64,000 bases of DNA from Halalkalibacter oceani. Its GTDB lineage: Bacteria > Bacillota > Bacilli > Bacillales > Bacillaceae_D. Below, piece after piece: positions 42,847 to 51,260 of the stretch. Under the pieces are notes generated by a model. That model ran no database searches. It was given only the letters and a program-made list of their open reading frames with translations, and had not been told where the DNA came from. The stretch spans positions 1 to 64,000 of the forward strand of contig NZ_JBEPKD010000010.1 in assembly GCF_040544555.1 (NCBI RefSeq). Reading direction: 5' to 3'. The position numbers and the translations under genes were made by a program. Each line of letters begins with the position of its first letter. Positions within the stretch are counted from its first letter, which is position 1.

Positions 42847-43527
42847 ATGTATGACATTATCAAAACATTTCCTAAGGTAGACAAAGAACTGGTAGCAAAA
42901 TTTGCGGCAATCGAGGAAAGTGCCTCAATTAATGAAAGCTTGACTGTAAATGGGGCGCTAAATCACTCTATACGACCTCTGTGGCCTGAAACTCGATTAT
43001 GTGGTACAGCATTTACTATCCAAGCGCGACCCGGAGATAATTTAATCATTCACAAAGCTTTACAATTAATAGAACCTGGTGATGTGCTAGTTATTACGTG
43101 TGATGGGTTCCTTGAAGCGGGTGGGATGTTTGGAGGGGTCATGAGTACCTTTGCCCAGAAGAGGGGATGTGCAGGGCTTGTTATGGATGGCTCTGTCAGA
43201 GATTCAATTCATATAAAAGAAATTGGGTTTCCTGTTTTTTCCTGTGGAGTGAGTGTTAGAAGCAGTACAAAAATTACGGGAGGTAAAATCAATCATCCTA
43301 TCAATATCTGTGATGTCACTGTCCACCCGGGGGATCTTGTATTTGGAGATAACGATTCTGTCGTCATTGTGCCGAGGGAACAAGCCGCTGAAGTTTATGA
43401 AAGAACTCATAAACGAGAAGAATATGAACAAAAGGTACTAAAAGATATTAATGAGAAGGGTGTTTCCAACTATGAACAGTTTGAAAAAGCATTTGCGGCA
43501 CTAGGACTTACTGAAGAAGAGGTGTAA
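42847..43527 (+). CDS. RraA/HMG-aldolase family protein 4
   Basis: The 226-aa RraA-family protein is the most divergent of the five. The N-terminal motif reads S-A-S-I-N-E-S-L-T-V-N-G-A instead of T-x-x-V-S-D-A-L, and the loop has F-G-G-V in place of W-G-E-I. M-D-G-S-V-R-D keeps the catalytic Arg-Asp. GGGTGG lies 6 nt before ATG 42847; TTG 42829 is in frame but lacks a site. The missing acid in the loop may change metal binding or indicate a non-aldolase role. Confidence 0.82.
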   Translation: MYDIIKTFPKVDKELVAKFAAIEESASINESLTVNGALNHSIRPLWPETRLCGTAFTIQARPGDNLIIHKALQLIEPGDVLVITCDGFLEAGGMFGGVMSTFAQKRGCAGLVMDGSVRDSIHIKEIGFPVFSCGVSVRSSTKITGGKINHPINICDVTVHPGDLVFGDNDSVVIVPREQAAEVYERTHKREEYEQKVLKDINEKGVSNYEQFEKAFAALGLTEEEV

Positions 43528-43604
43528 TTTTAAAGGCTGAATAAATTTTCAATAATTAAAGCGTTTACAACTAATGTTGATTATAAACAGAGGGGATGAG
43601 TGTA

Positions 43605-44615
43605 ATGAAAAAAATTTTTTTCGGGTTATTAGTATTACCTTTGGCTTTTTCTTTAGTGGTCGCATGTTCAGGAGAACAGGGACAGGAAGCTAATTCTTCC
43701 AATCAATCAGACAATGAAAACGAAATTACTTATCCTAATGAAGATATTACCTTTATCGTCGGAGCTCCAGCAGGTGGTGGAACTGATATTGGGATTCGCA
43801 CGTTAATGCCCTATGTAGAAGAAGAACTGGGGATAAATGTAACCGTTGTCAATATGGAAGGCGCTAGCAATTGGGTTGCTTTGAATGAATTAGCTAATTC
43901 GGAGCCAGATGGTTATACGCTCTCTAATTTTAATGCACCCGGTGCAACTTCAGGTTATATGAACCCAGAATTTGATAGAAATCATGACTTGGACAGCTTT
44001 ACAACTGTTGCCAATCATGTAACTGATTCAAATATCATTGCGGTAAACCCGAATGAGGACCGTTTTACAACGATTGAAGAACTGATGGAATATGCACAGG
44101 AGAATACTGTCACAGCTACTACAGCAGGGATTGGTAGCGATGATCATATAGCATCTGCAAAACTAAATCATGAATTCGGAACTCAGTTTGAACCGATTCA
44201 CTCGCCAGATGGGACCCCAGAAATGATTGCGAATGTTATGGGCGGACATGTCGATGTTTTATTCGCCAATGTTGGTGAGATTGTTCAATTACATGAAAGT
44301 GGTGAGTTGAAAGTACTCGCTGTCATGGCTGAGGAAAGAGATGAGTTTTTACCAGATGTACCGACATTAATAGAAGCAGGTTATCCAATCACAAACTCGT
44401 CTTATCGTGGTATTTTGGCGCCAGCTGGGCTTGATCCTGCCATACTGGAAATTTTGGAGACGGCTTTTGAACAAGCAATCACAAACGAAGAACATATAGA
44501 GGAAATGGCTCAGACTGGTCTAAGGGTAGATTACCAAAATTCTGAACAATATAGAGAATCGCTTGAAGAAACAGAACAAACGGTTAGAGAGTTAAGCGAC
44601 GTGATGGGGTGGTAA
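43605..44615 (+). CDS. tctC: Tripartite tricarboxylate transporter substrate-binding lipoprotein (system 2)
   Basis: The 336-aa protein has a lipoprotein signal (lipobox V-V-A-C, Cys21). The TctC marks are G-A-P-A-G-G-G-T-D-I-G-I-R near 51-63, N-S-E-P-D-G-Y-T-L near 99-107 and D-V-P-T-L-I-E-A-G near 247-255. GAGGGG lies 9 nt before ATG 43605, ruling out ATG 43596. Sequence differences from system 1 in the ligand loops suggest a different carboxylate. Confidence 0.9.
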   Translation: MKKIFFGLLVLPLAFSLVVACSGEQGQEANSSNQSDNENEITYPNEDITFIVGAPAGGGTDIGIRTLMPYVEEELGINVTVVNMEGASNWVALNELANSEPDGYTLSNFNAPGATSGYMNPEFDRNHDLDSFTTVANHVTDSNIIAVNPNEDRFTTIEELMEYAQENTVTATTAGIGSDDHIASAKLNHEFGTQFEPIHSPDGTPEMIANVMGGHVDVLFANVGEIVQLHESGELKVLAVMAEERDEFLPDVPTLIEAGYPITNSSYRGILAPAGLDPAILEILETAFEQAITNEEHIEEMAQTGLRVDYQNSEQYRESLEETEQTVRELSDVMGW

Positions 44616-44639
44616 CACCTAGTGTTAGAAAGATAATGA

Positions 44640-44673
44640 ATCGGCCGAACTCATCGTTTAGTGTTTGGCCGAT
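44640..44673 (+). other. Hairpin between tctC and tctB (system 2)
   Basis: ATCGGCC (44640-44646) pairs with GGCCGAT (44667-44673), extended by four weaker pairs, with a 12-nt loop. It has no T-run. It probably stabilises the upstream binding-protein mRNA or attenuates downstream expression. Confidence 0.55.
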
Positions 44674-44686
44674 AAAGGAGGAAAAT

Positions 44687-45145
44687 ATGAAAAAAGGGAT
44701 CCATCAAGATGTGTATATTGGAGCAGGGATCATTATCTTCTCCTTATTTGTCTTTATAAAAAGTTATGAATTTATGGAAGAAGTAGGGTTTTTCCCACGG
44801 GTTCTTAGTATTATTTTTGCGGGATTAGCTCTTATTCTTATTCTCAAAGGACTTAAAAGTGGAAAGGGAATCAGCGATGAAGAAAAAGGTGAGGAAGAAT
44901 CCGTATCATTGGAGTTATTAAAATCTCCTATAGCGGTATTTTTTATCATTCTAATTTATATAGGCCTAATTAGTTTTGTTGGTTTTTTTGTTTCTACTTC
45001 TCTATTTCTTATTGTTTTAATGATGTATTTAAAAGAAAAAAAGATAGTAACATATGCTGTTATGGTTTTAGGACTGAATGTGTTTATCTATTTTTTGTTT
45101 GTATATCAATTGGGAGTGAGATTGCCTAGAGGATTACTTTTTTAA
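44687..45145 (+). CDS. tctB: Tripartite tricarboxylate transporter small membrane subunit (system 2)
   Basis: The 152-aa protein has four predicted membrane helices and a charged central loop (K-G-I-S-D-E-E-K-G-E-E-E, about 65-76), the usual TctB layout. ATG 44687 has AAAGGAGG upstream. The frame is open back to 44609, but that extension runs through the intergenic hairpin and lacks a site. Confidence 0.85.
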   Translation: MKKGIHQDVYIGAGIIIFSLFVFIKSYEFMEEVGFFPRVLSIIFAGLALILILKGLKSGKGISDEEKGEEESVSLELLKSPIAVFFIILIYIGLISFVGFFVSTSLFLIVLMMYLKEKKIVTYAVMVLGLNVFIYFLFVYQLGVRLPRGLLF

Positions 45146-45169
45146 TGATAGATAGAGGAGGGATAGGCG

Positions 45170-46666
45170 TTGGAAGTAATTGAACATTTACTTTCTTTTC
45201 AAATGATCATTGTTCTTATGGTCGGTGTGATAGGAGGAATCGTGGTCGGCGCACTTCCAGGACTGAGTGCAACCATGGCCGTTGCTCTTTTAATCCCTGT
45301 TACTTTTGGTATGGATGCGGTAGCAGGGGTGACGATGCTAGTTGCTATATATACGGCTGGGGTGTATGGAGGCTCCGTTTCCGCAATTTTAATTCATACT
45401 CCTGGGACACCTGCTTCAGCAGCAACTGCTCTTGATGGCTATCAAATGACAAAAAAGGGCGAGGGCGCAAAAGCAATAGGAATTGCCACGATATCTTCAA
45501 TGATAGGTGGGGCAATAAGTGCCGTTGTCCTATTGTTTCTAGCTCCTCCACTATCCAGAGTGTCTTTAGCTTTTTCGGCACCTGAATACTTTTTAATCGC
45601 TGTCTTTGGGCTAACCATTATTGGGAGCTTAGCATCTCAATCAATGATTAAAGGGCTGATGTCTGGTGTCTTTGGATTAATTATTGGATGTATAGGGGTA
45701 GACGGTTTATCAGCGACTCCGAGGTTTACATTTGGAATTATTAATTTAGAGTCAGGAATTTCGATGGTTCCTGCGATGATAGGTTTATTTTCTTTATCTC
45801 AAGTATTAATTTTATCTGAAAAAAATAAAAGTCAGGAAGGAAGCGCATCGATAAAAGGGTTAACAGGTCGAGTAATGCCTGGTTTTAAGGAATTCAAAAA
45901 CATGGTTCCCAACATTTTTAGATCGACTGGCATAGGAACGTTTGTCGGGGCGTTGCCTGGAGCAGGAGGAGATATCGCCTCTTGGGTTTCATATAATGAG
46001 GCAAAGCGCTTTTCTAAAAATCCGGATGAATTTGGAAAGGGTAATCCGCAAGGAGTAGCTGCTTCTGAAGCTGCGAATAATGCTGTAACTGGTGGAGCAT
46101 TAATTCCTTTATTTACACTGGGGATTCCAGGTAGCACAACTACAGCTGTGCTTTTAGGTGGGTTAATGATTCATGGGCTGTCTCCTGGATATCAGCTGTT
46201 TACTGAAAATGCGGATATAACCTATGCAGTTATTTACGGTCTTATCGTTGCCAATATTCTTATGGGCATCATCGGATTATTAGGTGCAAAGTATTTTGTG
46301 AAAATATCCCGACTGTCTCATCAAATTCTCATTCCTTCTATCGTTGTTTTGTGTATAGTAGGTTCTTTTGCTATAAAAAACAGTATATTCGATGTATGGG
46401 TGATGTTGCTATTTGGAATTATTGGCTATTTTATGCGTAAAACTGGCTTTCATCCAGCTCCTTTAATATTGGCATTCATATTAGGACCAATGGCTGAAAG
46501 GACATTAAGACAAACGATTACAATGTCTCAAGGAGATTTTCTTGGATTTTTCTTTACCCGCCCGATTGCGTTAGTGTTGGTAGCGTTGATTATCTTATCT
46601 TTACTAGCTCCGATGTTTATAAATTGGTGGAAGCGAAAGAGTCTTAAGCATGTAACAAATGATTAA
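45170..46666 (+). CDS. tctA: Tripartite tricarboxylate transporter large membrane subunit (system 2)
   Basis: The 498-aa protein has 11 or 12 membrane helices. Both G-A-L-P-G motifs are canonical (G-A-L-P-G-L-S-A-T-M-A, about 27-37; G-A-L-P-G-A-G-G-D-I near 262-271). E-A-A-N-N-A-V-T-G-G-A is near 302-312. TTG 45170 has GAGGAGGGA upstream. Compared with system 1, the second motif is conserved, a further sign that the two transporters are not redundant copies. Confidence 0.92.
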   Translation: MEVIEHLLSFQMIIVLMVGVIGGIVVGALPGLSATMAVALLIPVTFGMDAVAGVTMLVAIYTAGVYGGSVSAILIHTPGTPASAATALDGYQMTKKGEGAKAIGIATISSMIGGAISAVVLLFLAPPLSRVSLAFSAPEYFLIAVFGLTIIGSLASQSMIKGLMSGVFGLIIGCIGVDGLSATPRFTFGIINLESGISMVPAMIGLFSLSQVLILSEKNKSQEGSASIKGLTGRVMPGFKEFKNMVPNIFRSTGIGTFVGALPGAGGDIASWVSYNEAKRFSKNPDEFGKGNPQGVAASEAANNAVTGGALIPLFTLGIPGSTTTAVLLGGLMIHGLSPGYQLFTENADITYAVIYGLIVANILMGIIGLLGAKYFVKISRLSHQILIPSIVVLCIVGSFAIKNSIFDVWVMLLFGIIGYFMRKTGFHPAPLILAFILGPMAERTLRQTITMSQGDFLGFFFTRPIALVLVALIILSLLAPMFINWWKRKSLKHVTND

Positions 46667-46687
46667 GTTGAATAAGGGGGTTATATT

Positions 46688-47365
46688 ATGAAAAATATAG
46701 GATTCAGAATTGTGAAGGATTTTGATCGAGTTAATAAAAAGGTCATTGAAGGTTTTTCAGGTATTGCAACTCCAAATATAGGAGATGTTATGGGACGTAT
46801 GTTTTCGATGGATCATTCGATCAAAAGTGTGAATAAACCAGGGGTTCATATTGTGGGAAATGCTTTCACGGTAAGGACCCACCCATCGGATAATTTAATG
46901 GTGCATAAAGCGATGGATTTGGCAAAGCCGGGAGATGTAATTGTGGTAGATGCCTGCGGAGATATGGGGCATGCCATAATCGGAGAGATCATGTGTCATT
47001 ATGCTAAAGTGAAAGGAATTGTAGGCTATATTATAGATGGTCCTGTAAGAGATTTATACGGAATTGCTAAAATGGGATTTCCAGTATTTGCGAAAGGTGG
47101 TACTCCTCGGGGGCCCTATAAAGAAGGACCAGGAGAAATTAATACACTTATCAGTTGTGGAGGTGTAGCAGTAAGACCGGGAGATGTGATTGTAGCTGAT
47201 GATGATGGTGTAATCGTTATTCCAAAAGAGGAAGCTGCTCATGTTCTGAAAAATGCTGAAGAAGTTCAGGAAAAAGAAGAAATGATCATTCAATCAATTT
47301 ATGATGGAACATGGGATCGGACATGGGTGGACAGAACGTTGGAAAAAAAGGGTTGTGAAATGTGA
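46688..47365 (+). CDS. RraA/HMG-aldolase family protein 5
   Basis: The 225-aa RraA-family protein has T-P-N-I-G-D-V-M-G-R-M, H-A-I-I-G-E-I-M and D-G-P-V-R-D (catalytic Arg-Asp) plus R-P-G-D-V-I-V-A-D-D-D-G. It is the last gene of the LysR-linked unit, mirroring the tctA-rraA junction of system 1. A terminator begins 38 bp downstream. Confidence 0.85.
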   Translation: MKNIGFRIVKDFDRVNKKVIEGFSGIATPNIGDVMGRMFSMDHSIKSVNKPGVHIVGNAFTVRTHPSDNLMVHKAMDLAKPGDVIVVDACGDMGHAIIGEIMCHYAKVKGIVGYIIDGPVRDLYGIAKMGFPVFAKGGTPRGPYKEGPGEINTLISCGGVAVRPGDVIVADDDGVIVIPKEEAAHVLKNAEEVQEKEEMIIQSIYDGTWDRTWVDRTLEKKGCEM

Positions 47366-47650
47366 ACTGTACCCCATAAAATGGATAGTTAAGCAGCTAG
47401 GAAATGACCACGGTACTGAGCCGTGGTCATTTATATTTAATCCCTAGAGAGGGTGGATCCTCGGATAATTGGCTTGTTACAAGTCCAATACGAATAGGCA
47501 CGGTATGTACCTGAAGGCTCTTTGTTATATCGGCAACGGTTCAATGCTAGCCATCTGCTAACTGGTCTCAGCTTTGAAACTATTGTATGTTATACATAGA
47601 CTAAGATGAAAAAACAGCTCGGGAAAAGAGCGAATGAAAGGGCGTTACGG
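47366..47650. other. Intergenic stretch after the catabolic island, with terminator
   Basis: AATGACCACGG / CCGTGGTCATT (47403-47413 with 47421-47431) with a 7-nt loop and a short T-rich tail is the terminator of the second unit. The first bases (TGTACCCCATAAAATGGA, 47370-47387) resemble an insertion-sequence end, which may mark the right border of a transferred block. I see no gene in the rest. Confidence 0.55.
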
Positions 47651-47956
47651 ATGGAGCCATTTACGGAACGGGCCATTCAGATTATGAAACAAATACCAGA
47701 AGGAAAGGTGATGACTTACGGGCAAGTCGCCGCATTAGCGGGAAGCCCGCGTGGGGCAAGGCAGGTCGTGCGGATTTTGCATTCCATGAGCAAAAAGCAT
47801 CGTCTCCCCTGGCATCGGGTGATCAATGCCAAGGGAGAGATTGGGTTGAAAGATGACGAGGCGTTTCAGGTGCAAAAGCTCTCCCTCGAAAGCGAGGGCA
47901 TAGTGTTTACGGCTGATGGTCGTATTGAGCTGGAGCGCTATCAGCATCGGCCGTAA
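47651..47956 (+). CDS. Alkyltransferase-like DNA-binding protein (ATL, MGMT family without catalytic Cys)
   Basis: The 101-aa protein matches the DNA-binding domain of O6-alkylguanine-DNA alkyltransferase: G-K-V-M-T-Y-G-Q-V-A-A-L-A-G (about 17-30) and A-R-Q-V-V-R-I-L (36-43). The active site P-C-H-R is P-W-H-R-V-I here, the Trp form seen in ATL proteins. ATLs bind alkylated guanine and recruit nucleotide excision repair rather than remove the group. ATG 47651 gives the typical length; ATG 47606 would add 15 residues. It lies tail-to-tail with the LLM monooxygenase gene. Confidence 0.85.
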   Translation: MEPFTERAIQIMKQIPEGKVMTYGQVAALAGSPRGARQVVRILHSMSKKHRLPWHRVINAKGEIGLKDDEAFQVQKLSLESEGIVFTADGRIELERYQHRP

Positions 47957-47962
47957 GGGAGG

Positions 47963-49315
47963 TCAGACGGTCTTCTGCTGCAAAAATTTGTTGGCAGGCT
48001 TCGCTAGGCCAAGGTGGTCTCGAAGGGTTGAGCCGTGATAGTCCTGTCTGAAAAGACCGAGATCCTGGAGAATCGGGACGACTTCATCAGTAAATTCCGT
48101 AAAGCCGCCCGGAAGATACGGTGGCATAATGTTGAAGCCGTCCGCGGCCTCGCTCAAAAACCAGGTTTGCAAATTGACGGCGATTTCCTCTGGAGTGCCG
48201 ATCAATAAACGGTGTGAGCGGGTGCCGCCGAAGCGTTTGCCAAGATCGCGCAAGGTGAGCTGTTCTTTCTCGGCCAGTGCCTGGACGAGCTTAAAGCGGC
48301 TTTGGTTGCCGCGTATTTCCGTGAGCGGAGGCAATGGGCCGTCAAGCGGGTATTGCGACAGATCATGATTCATGCTGTCTGATAATAAAGCCAGGCCGGC
48401 TATCGGATCGACGAGCTGCTCGAGGTAGTCGGCTTTTTCTTTCGCTTCCTGAGGCGTGGAACCGATAATCGGCATAACGCCGGGCATGATTTTCAGACTT
48501 CCCTGTGGTCTGCCTGCTTTGATTAAGCGCTGTTGGATGTCCTGATAAAAGTCCTGCGCTTTTTCCAATGTTGGCTGGGCGGTAAAAATAACATCGGCAG
48601 AAGCAGCGGCGAAATCTCTCCCAGTCGGCGACGAGCCTGCTTGAATTTTGATCGGGTGACCTTGGGGAGGACGTGGGATGTTCAAGGGGCCGCGAACTTG
48701 GAACCATTCTCCCTCATGATCGAGGTAATGCACCTTTTTCGGGTCGGCGAAAAGCGGCGTTTCCTGATCAAGCACAATCGCATCATCTTCCCAGCTGTCC
48801 CACAGCGAGGTGACGACCTCGAGAAACTCTTTCGCGCGTGCATAGCGCTCGCTATGTTCAAAGTGCTGCTCGCGGTTGTGATTCAACGCTTCTCCGTCAT
48901 TCGTCGAGGTGACGATATTCCAGGCGATCCGCCCCTCTGTCAGATGATCAAGCGAGGCGAATTTGCGCGCCAGGGTGAACGGCTCATTATAGGAGGTTGA
49001 CGCTGTTGCGGCGAGGCCGATCTTTTCCGTGACGGCGCCGAGAGCTCCCAGTAGTGACACCGGCTCTAAGCGGACCGGCGGAATGAAGGTCAAAGTCGCG
49101 TCAAAGCGGTTTTCGTAACGGTCTGAAATCGCCAGCCGGTCTGCGAAGAAAATCATATCAAATTTTGCAGCCTCGGCTTTTTCGGCGATCTGCTTATAAA
49201 AATTGAAATCGGTGAACCCTTTCAAGTCGGTATCAGGGTGACGCCAGGCTGCGCCATGATGCCCGACGCCCCATATAAATGCTCCTAAATGAAAAGAACG
49301 TTCATGTGCTGTCAT
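47963..49315 (-). CDS. Flavin-dependent monooxygenase, NtaA/SnaA/DszA family (luciferase-like)
   Basis: The 450-aa protein starts F-H-L-G-A-F-I-W-G-V-G-H-H-G-A-A-W-R-H, typical of NtaA/SnaA/DszA/SoxA FMNH2-dependent monooxygenases. F-F-A-D-R, L-A-A-T-A-S-T-S-Y-N-E-P-F near 100-112, and N-I-V-T-S-T near 133-138 support this. Members open C-S or C-N bonds of sulfones, sulfonates or chelators. AAAGGGGG lies before the ATG. It is the last gene of an ssuCBA-type unit, so a sulfur compound is the likely substrate. The flavin reductase must come from elsewhere. Confidence 0.88.
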   Translation of the reverse strand: MTAHERSFHLGAFIWGVGHHGAAWRHPDTDLKGFTDFNFYKQIAEKAEAAKFDMIFFADRLAISDRYENRFDATLTFIPPVRLEPVSLLGALGAVTEKIGLAATASTSYNEPFTLARKFASLDHLTEGRIAWNIVTSTNDGEALNHNREQHFEHSERYARAKEFLEVVTSLWDSWEDDAIVLDQETPLFADPKKVHYLDHEGEWFQVRGPLNIPRPPQGHPIKIQAGSSPTGRDFAAASADVIFTAQPTLEKAQDFYQDIQQRLIKAGRPQGSLKIMPGVMPIIGSTPQEAKEKADYLEQLVDPIAGLALLSDSMNHDLSQYPLDGPLPPLTEIRGNQSRFKLVQALAEKEQLTLRDLGKRFGGTRSHRLLIGTPEEIAVNLQTWFLSEAADGFNIMPPYLPGGFTEFTDEVVPILQDLGLFRQDYHGSTLRDHLGLAKPANKFLQQKTV

Positions 49316-49329
49316 TTTGTTTTCCCCCT

Positions 49330-50343
49330 TTATTCCTCGATGTTTATCATTGCTTCAGTGACGTCGATTTCCCGCGGGACTTCACCTGTTTGATAAAAGG
49401 TGTCTGCTACTTCCTGCTGTGCTTGAATCACTTCTTCGGTCAGCGGATAGGCGGAGCCCCATGCCTGGCGTGATAAGGAGCGTTCCCAGATGTTGACGGC
49501 GACTCCTGTATCCTGAAACAGCAGCTCGGCGGTCGCCTGAAGGTCAGCCTGAGCGCGGTCTTCCGCTTTGGCCAGCTCATCGATCGCAATGCGGAGAATA
49601 TCCGAGTGCTCATTGGCAAATGGCCGGTACGCTAAATAAAAGTTATATTGAGCAGGGACGTCAGACCGCGTTGCCAGAGGCTTTGCCTGAATCGTGATTT
49701 CTGCATCGGCAAAGCGCGGGTCCGGCACGACCCAGGCATCAATATCCTTGCGTTCGAAGGCGGTGCGGCCTTCGCTGTACGCCAGATAAGTCGCCTCAAT
49801 ATCATCAAGTGTCAGCCCGACTGATTCCAGGGCTTTTATGAGGAAATAGTGACCGGCGGAGCCTCTGGCGGCGGCAACCTTCTTCCCTTTTAACTCCTCG
49901 AGACTTGATAAAGGAGAATCATGCTGGGTAATGATGCCATACCCTTCCTGGGAAGAGGGGGCATAGCCAACATAGGCAACGTCAGGACCATCGCCGGATT
50001 GGGCAAATACTGGCGGAGATGTCCCCGTATAGCCGAAGTGGATCTCGCCGACATTAAGAGCCTCTAATAAAGGCGACCCGACGGAGAATTCGACCCATTC
50101 CACCTTGATCCCCCGTGGCTCCAATGCTTTTTCCAGTTCACCACTTGCTTTTAAAATGGTCAGATTATCGCCCTTTTGAAAGCCGACTTTAAAAACATCG
50201 GGATCTCCACCAGCCGTACCTTCCTCCGGTTGCCCGGGCGCCGCTTCGCTTACTGAATCTGTTTCTCCGGCTCCGCAGGCTGTTAGCCAAAGCGCTGTAA
50301 CGATTACCATGAAAAAGAAAATGCTTCGTTTGTTCGTCCGCAT
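49330..50343 (-). CDS. ssuA: Sulfonate/sulfur ABC transporter substrate-binding lipoprotein
   Basis: The 337-aa protein has a lipobox L-T-A-C (Cys23) and an SsuA-like type-2 binding fold: F-K-V-G-F-Q-K-G-D-N-L near 50-60, L-L-E-A-L-N-V-G-E-I-H-F-G near 90-102 and G-K-K-V-A-A-A-R-G-S near 153-162. AAAGGAG precedes the ATG. It lies 151 bp behind ssuB and 14 bp before the monooxygenase gene. Ligand class inferred from family and operon. Confidence 0.86.
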   Translation of the reverse strand: MRTNKRSIFFFMVIVTALWLTACGAGETDSVSEAAPGQPEEGTAGGDPDVFKVGFQKGDNLTILKASGELEKALEPRGIKVEWVEFSVGSPLLEALNVGEIHFGYTGTSPPVFAQSGDGPDVAYVGYAPSSQEGYGIITQHDSPLSSLEELKGKKVAAARGSAGHYFLIKALESVGLTLDDIEATYLAYSEGRTAFERKDIDAWVVPDPRFADAEITIQAKPLATRSDVPAQYNFYLAYRPFANEHSDILRIAIDELAKAEDRAQADLQATAELLFQDTGVAVNIWERSLSRQAWGSAYPLTEEVIQAQQEVADTFYQTGEVPREIDVTEAMINIEE

Positions 50344-50379
50344 GATATCTCTCCTTTTCTTTTTCTTTTTTTAAAAGAA

Positions 50380-50498
50380 GGGCGTCGGCTGCACCCGTTA
50401 CGTGGCAGTCTGAAACAACCCCGTTTTCAGCCAGCCTTAAAAGATGGTAACGGATCCGCACGCCGCTTCTAAGAAAAGCCGCTACGCGGTTTTCTTAT
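50380..50498. repeat. Dispersed repeat element, copy 1
   Basis: This block between ssuB and ssuA contains GGGCGTCGGCT (50380-50390) and CGCACGCCGCTTCTAAGAAA (50457-50476), followed by a hairpin AAGAAAA...TTTTCTT. The same two parts occur next to each other at 59380-59432; here 66 bp separate them. The hairpin also overlaps the 3' end of ssuB and could act as a terminator. Confidence 0.55.
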
Positions 50499-51259
50499 TG
50501 AACATTTTGTCTCAACTGGCTTGAGGTCGGCGCATGGCCGAGAACGCGATCTAAAATGTCGCCGACGAGATTGGAAAAATGACTGTTGCGCCTGTCTCTT
50601 GGCCGCGGAAGGTCAATCCGGGCATTCATGGCGATCCTTCCATCCTCGATTACGATGACACGGTCCGCCATGACGACAGCTTCTTCGACATCATGAGTGA
50701 CAAGTAGGGAGGTAAACTTCTGCTCCTGCCAAATGCCCTCGATTAATTGCTGCATTTCGATTCTTGTCAGTGCGTCAAGAGCCCCTAAAGGTTCATCAAA
50801 TAAAAGCAGGCGGGGCTGGCTCATCAGCGCCCGGGCGAGAGCGACCCTTTGCCGCTGGCCGCCGGATAATTTAGCAGGCCACTCGTTCATTTTGTCGGCG
50901 AGTCCAACTTTCTGAAGCAAAAGATGAGCCTCTTCTTTCCAATCTCCCTTTAGCCCAAGTCCGACATTGTTCAAAACCGTTAGCCAGGGCAGAAGTCTTC
51001 CTTCCTGAAACATCATCCGCATATCTTTGTGGATGCCGGTTAAAGGCTCGGTACCGGCTAAAATCTCACCGGAAGTCGGCTGATCGAGTCCGGCAATTAA
51101 GCGGAGCAATGTGCTTTTTCCGCAGCCGCTTTTACCGACGATCGCGATGAATTCGCCCGGAGTGATTGCCAGGTTCATGCCTTTAATAACTTTCGTGCTT
51201 TGAAATGATTTATGAAGATTGACCGTTTTGATGCTGATTCCGGCTGAATGTCCCTCCAT
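50495..51259 (-). CDS. ssuB: Sulfonate/sulfur ABC transporter ATPase
   Basis: The 254-aa ATPase has Walker A V-G-K-S-G-C-G-K-S-T (about 39-48), L-S-G-G-Q-R-Q-R-V-A (about 128-137), Walker B L-L-L-F-D-E-P-L-G-A-L-D (about 148-159) and T-H-D-V-E-E-A near 183-189. ATG 51259 with AGGAGGGG upstream gives the family length; the frame extends further upstream into ssuC but without support. It is adjacent to the ssuC stop. Confidence 0.9.
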   Translation of the reverse strand: MEGHSAGISIKTVNLHKSFQSTKVIKGMNLAITPGEFIAIVGKSGCGKSTLLRLIAGLDQPTSGEILAGTEPLTGIHKDMRMMFQEGRLLPWLTVLNNVGLGLKGDWKEEAHLLLQKVGLADKMNEWPAKLSGGQRQRVALARALMSQPRLLLFDEPLGALDALTRIEMQQLIEGIWQEQKFTSLLVTHDVEEAVVMADRVIVIEDGRIAMNARIDLPRPRDRRNSHFSNLVGDILDRVLGHAPTSSQLRQNVQ

Positions 51260-51260
51260 G

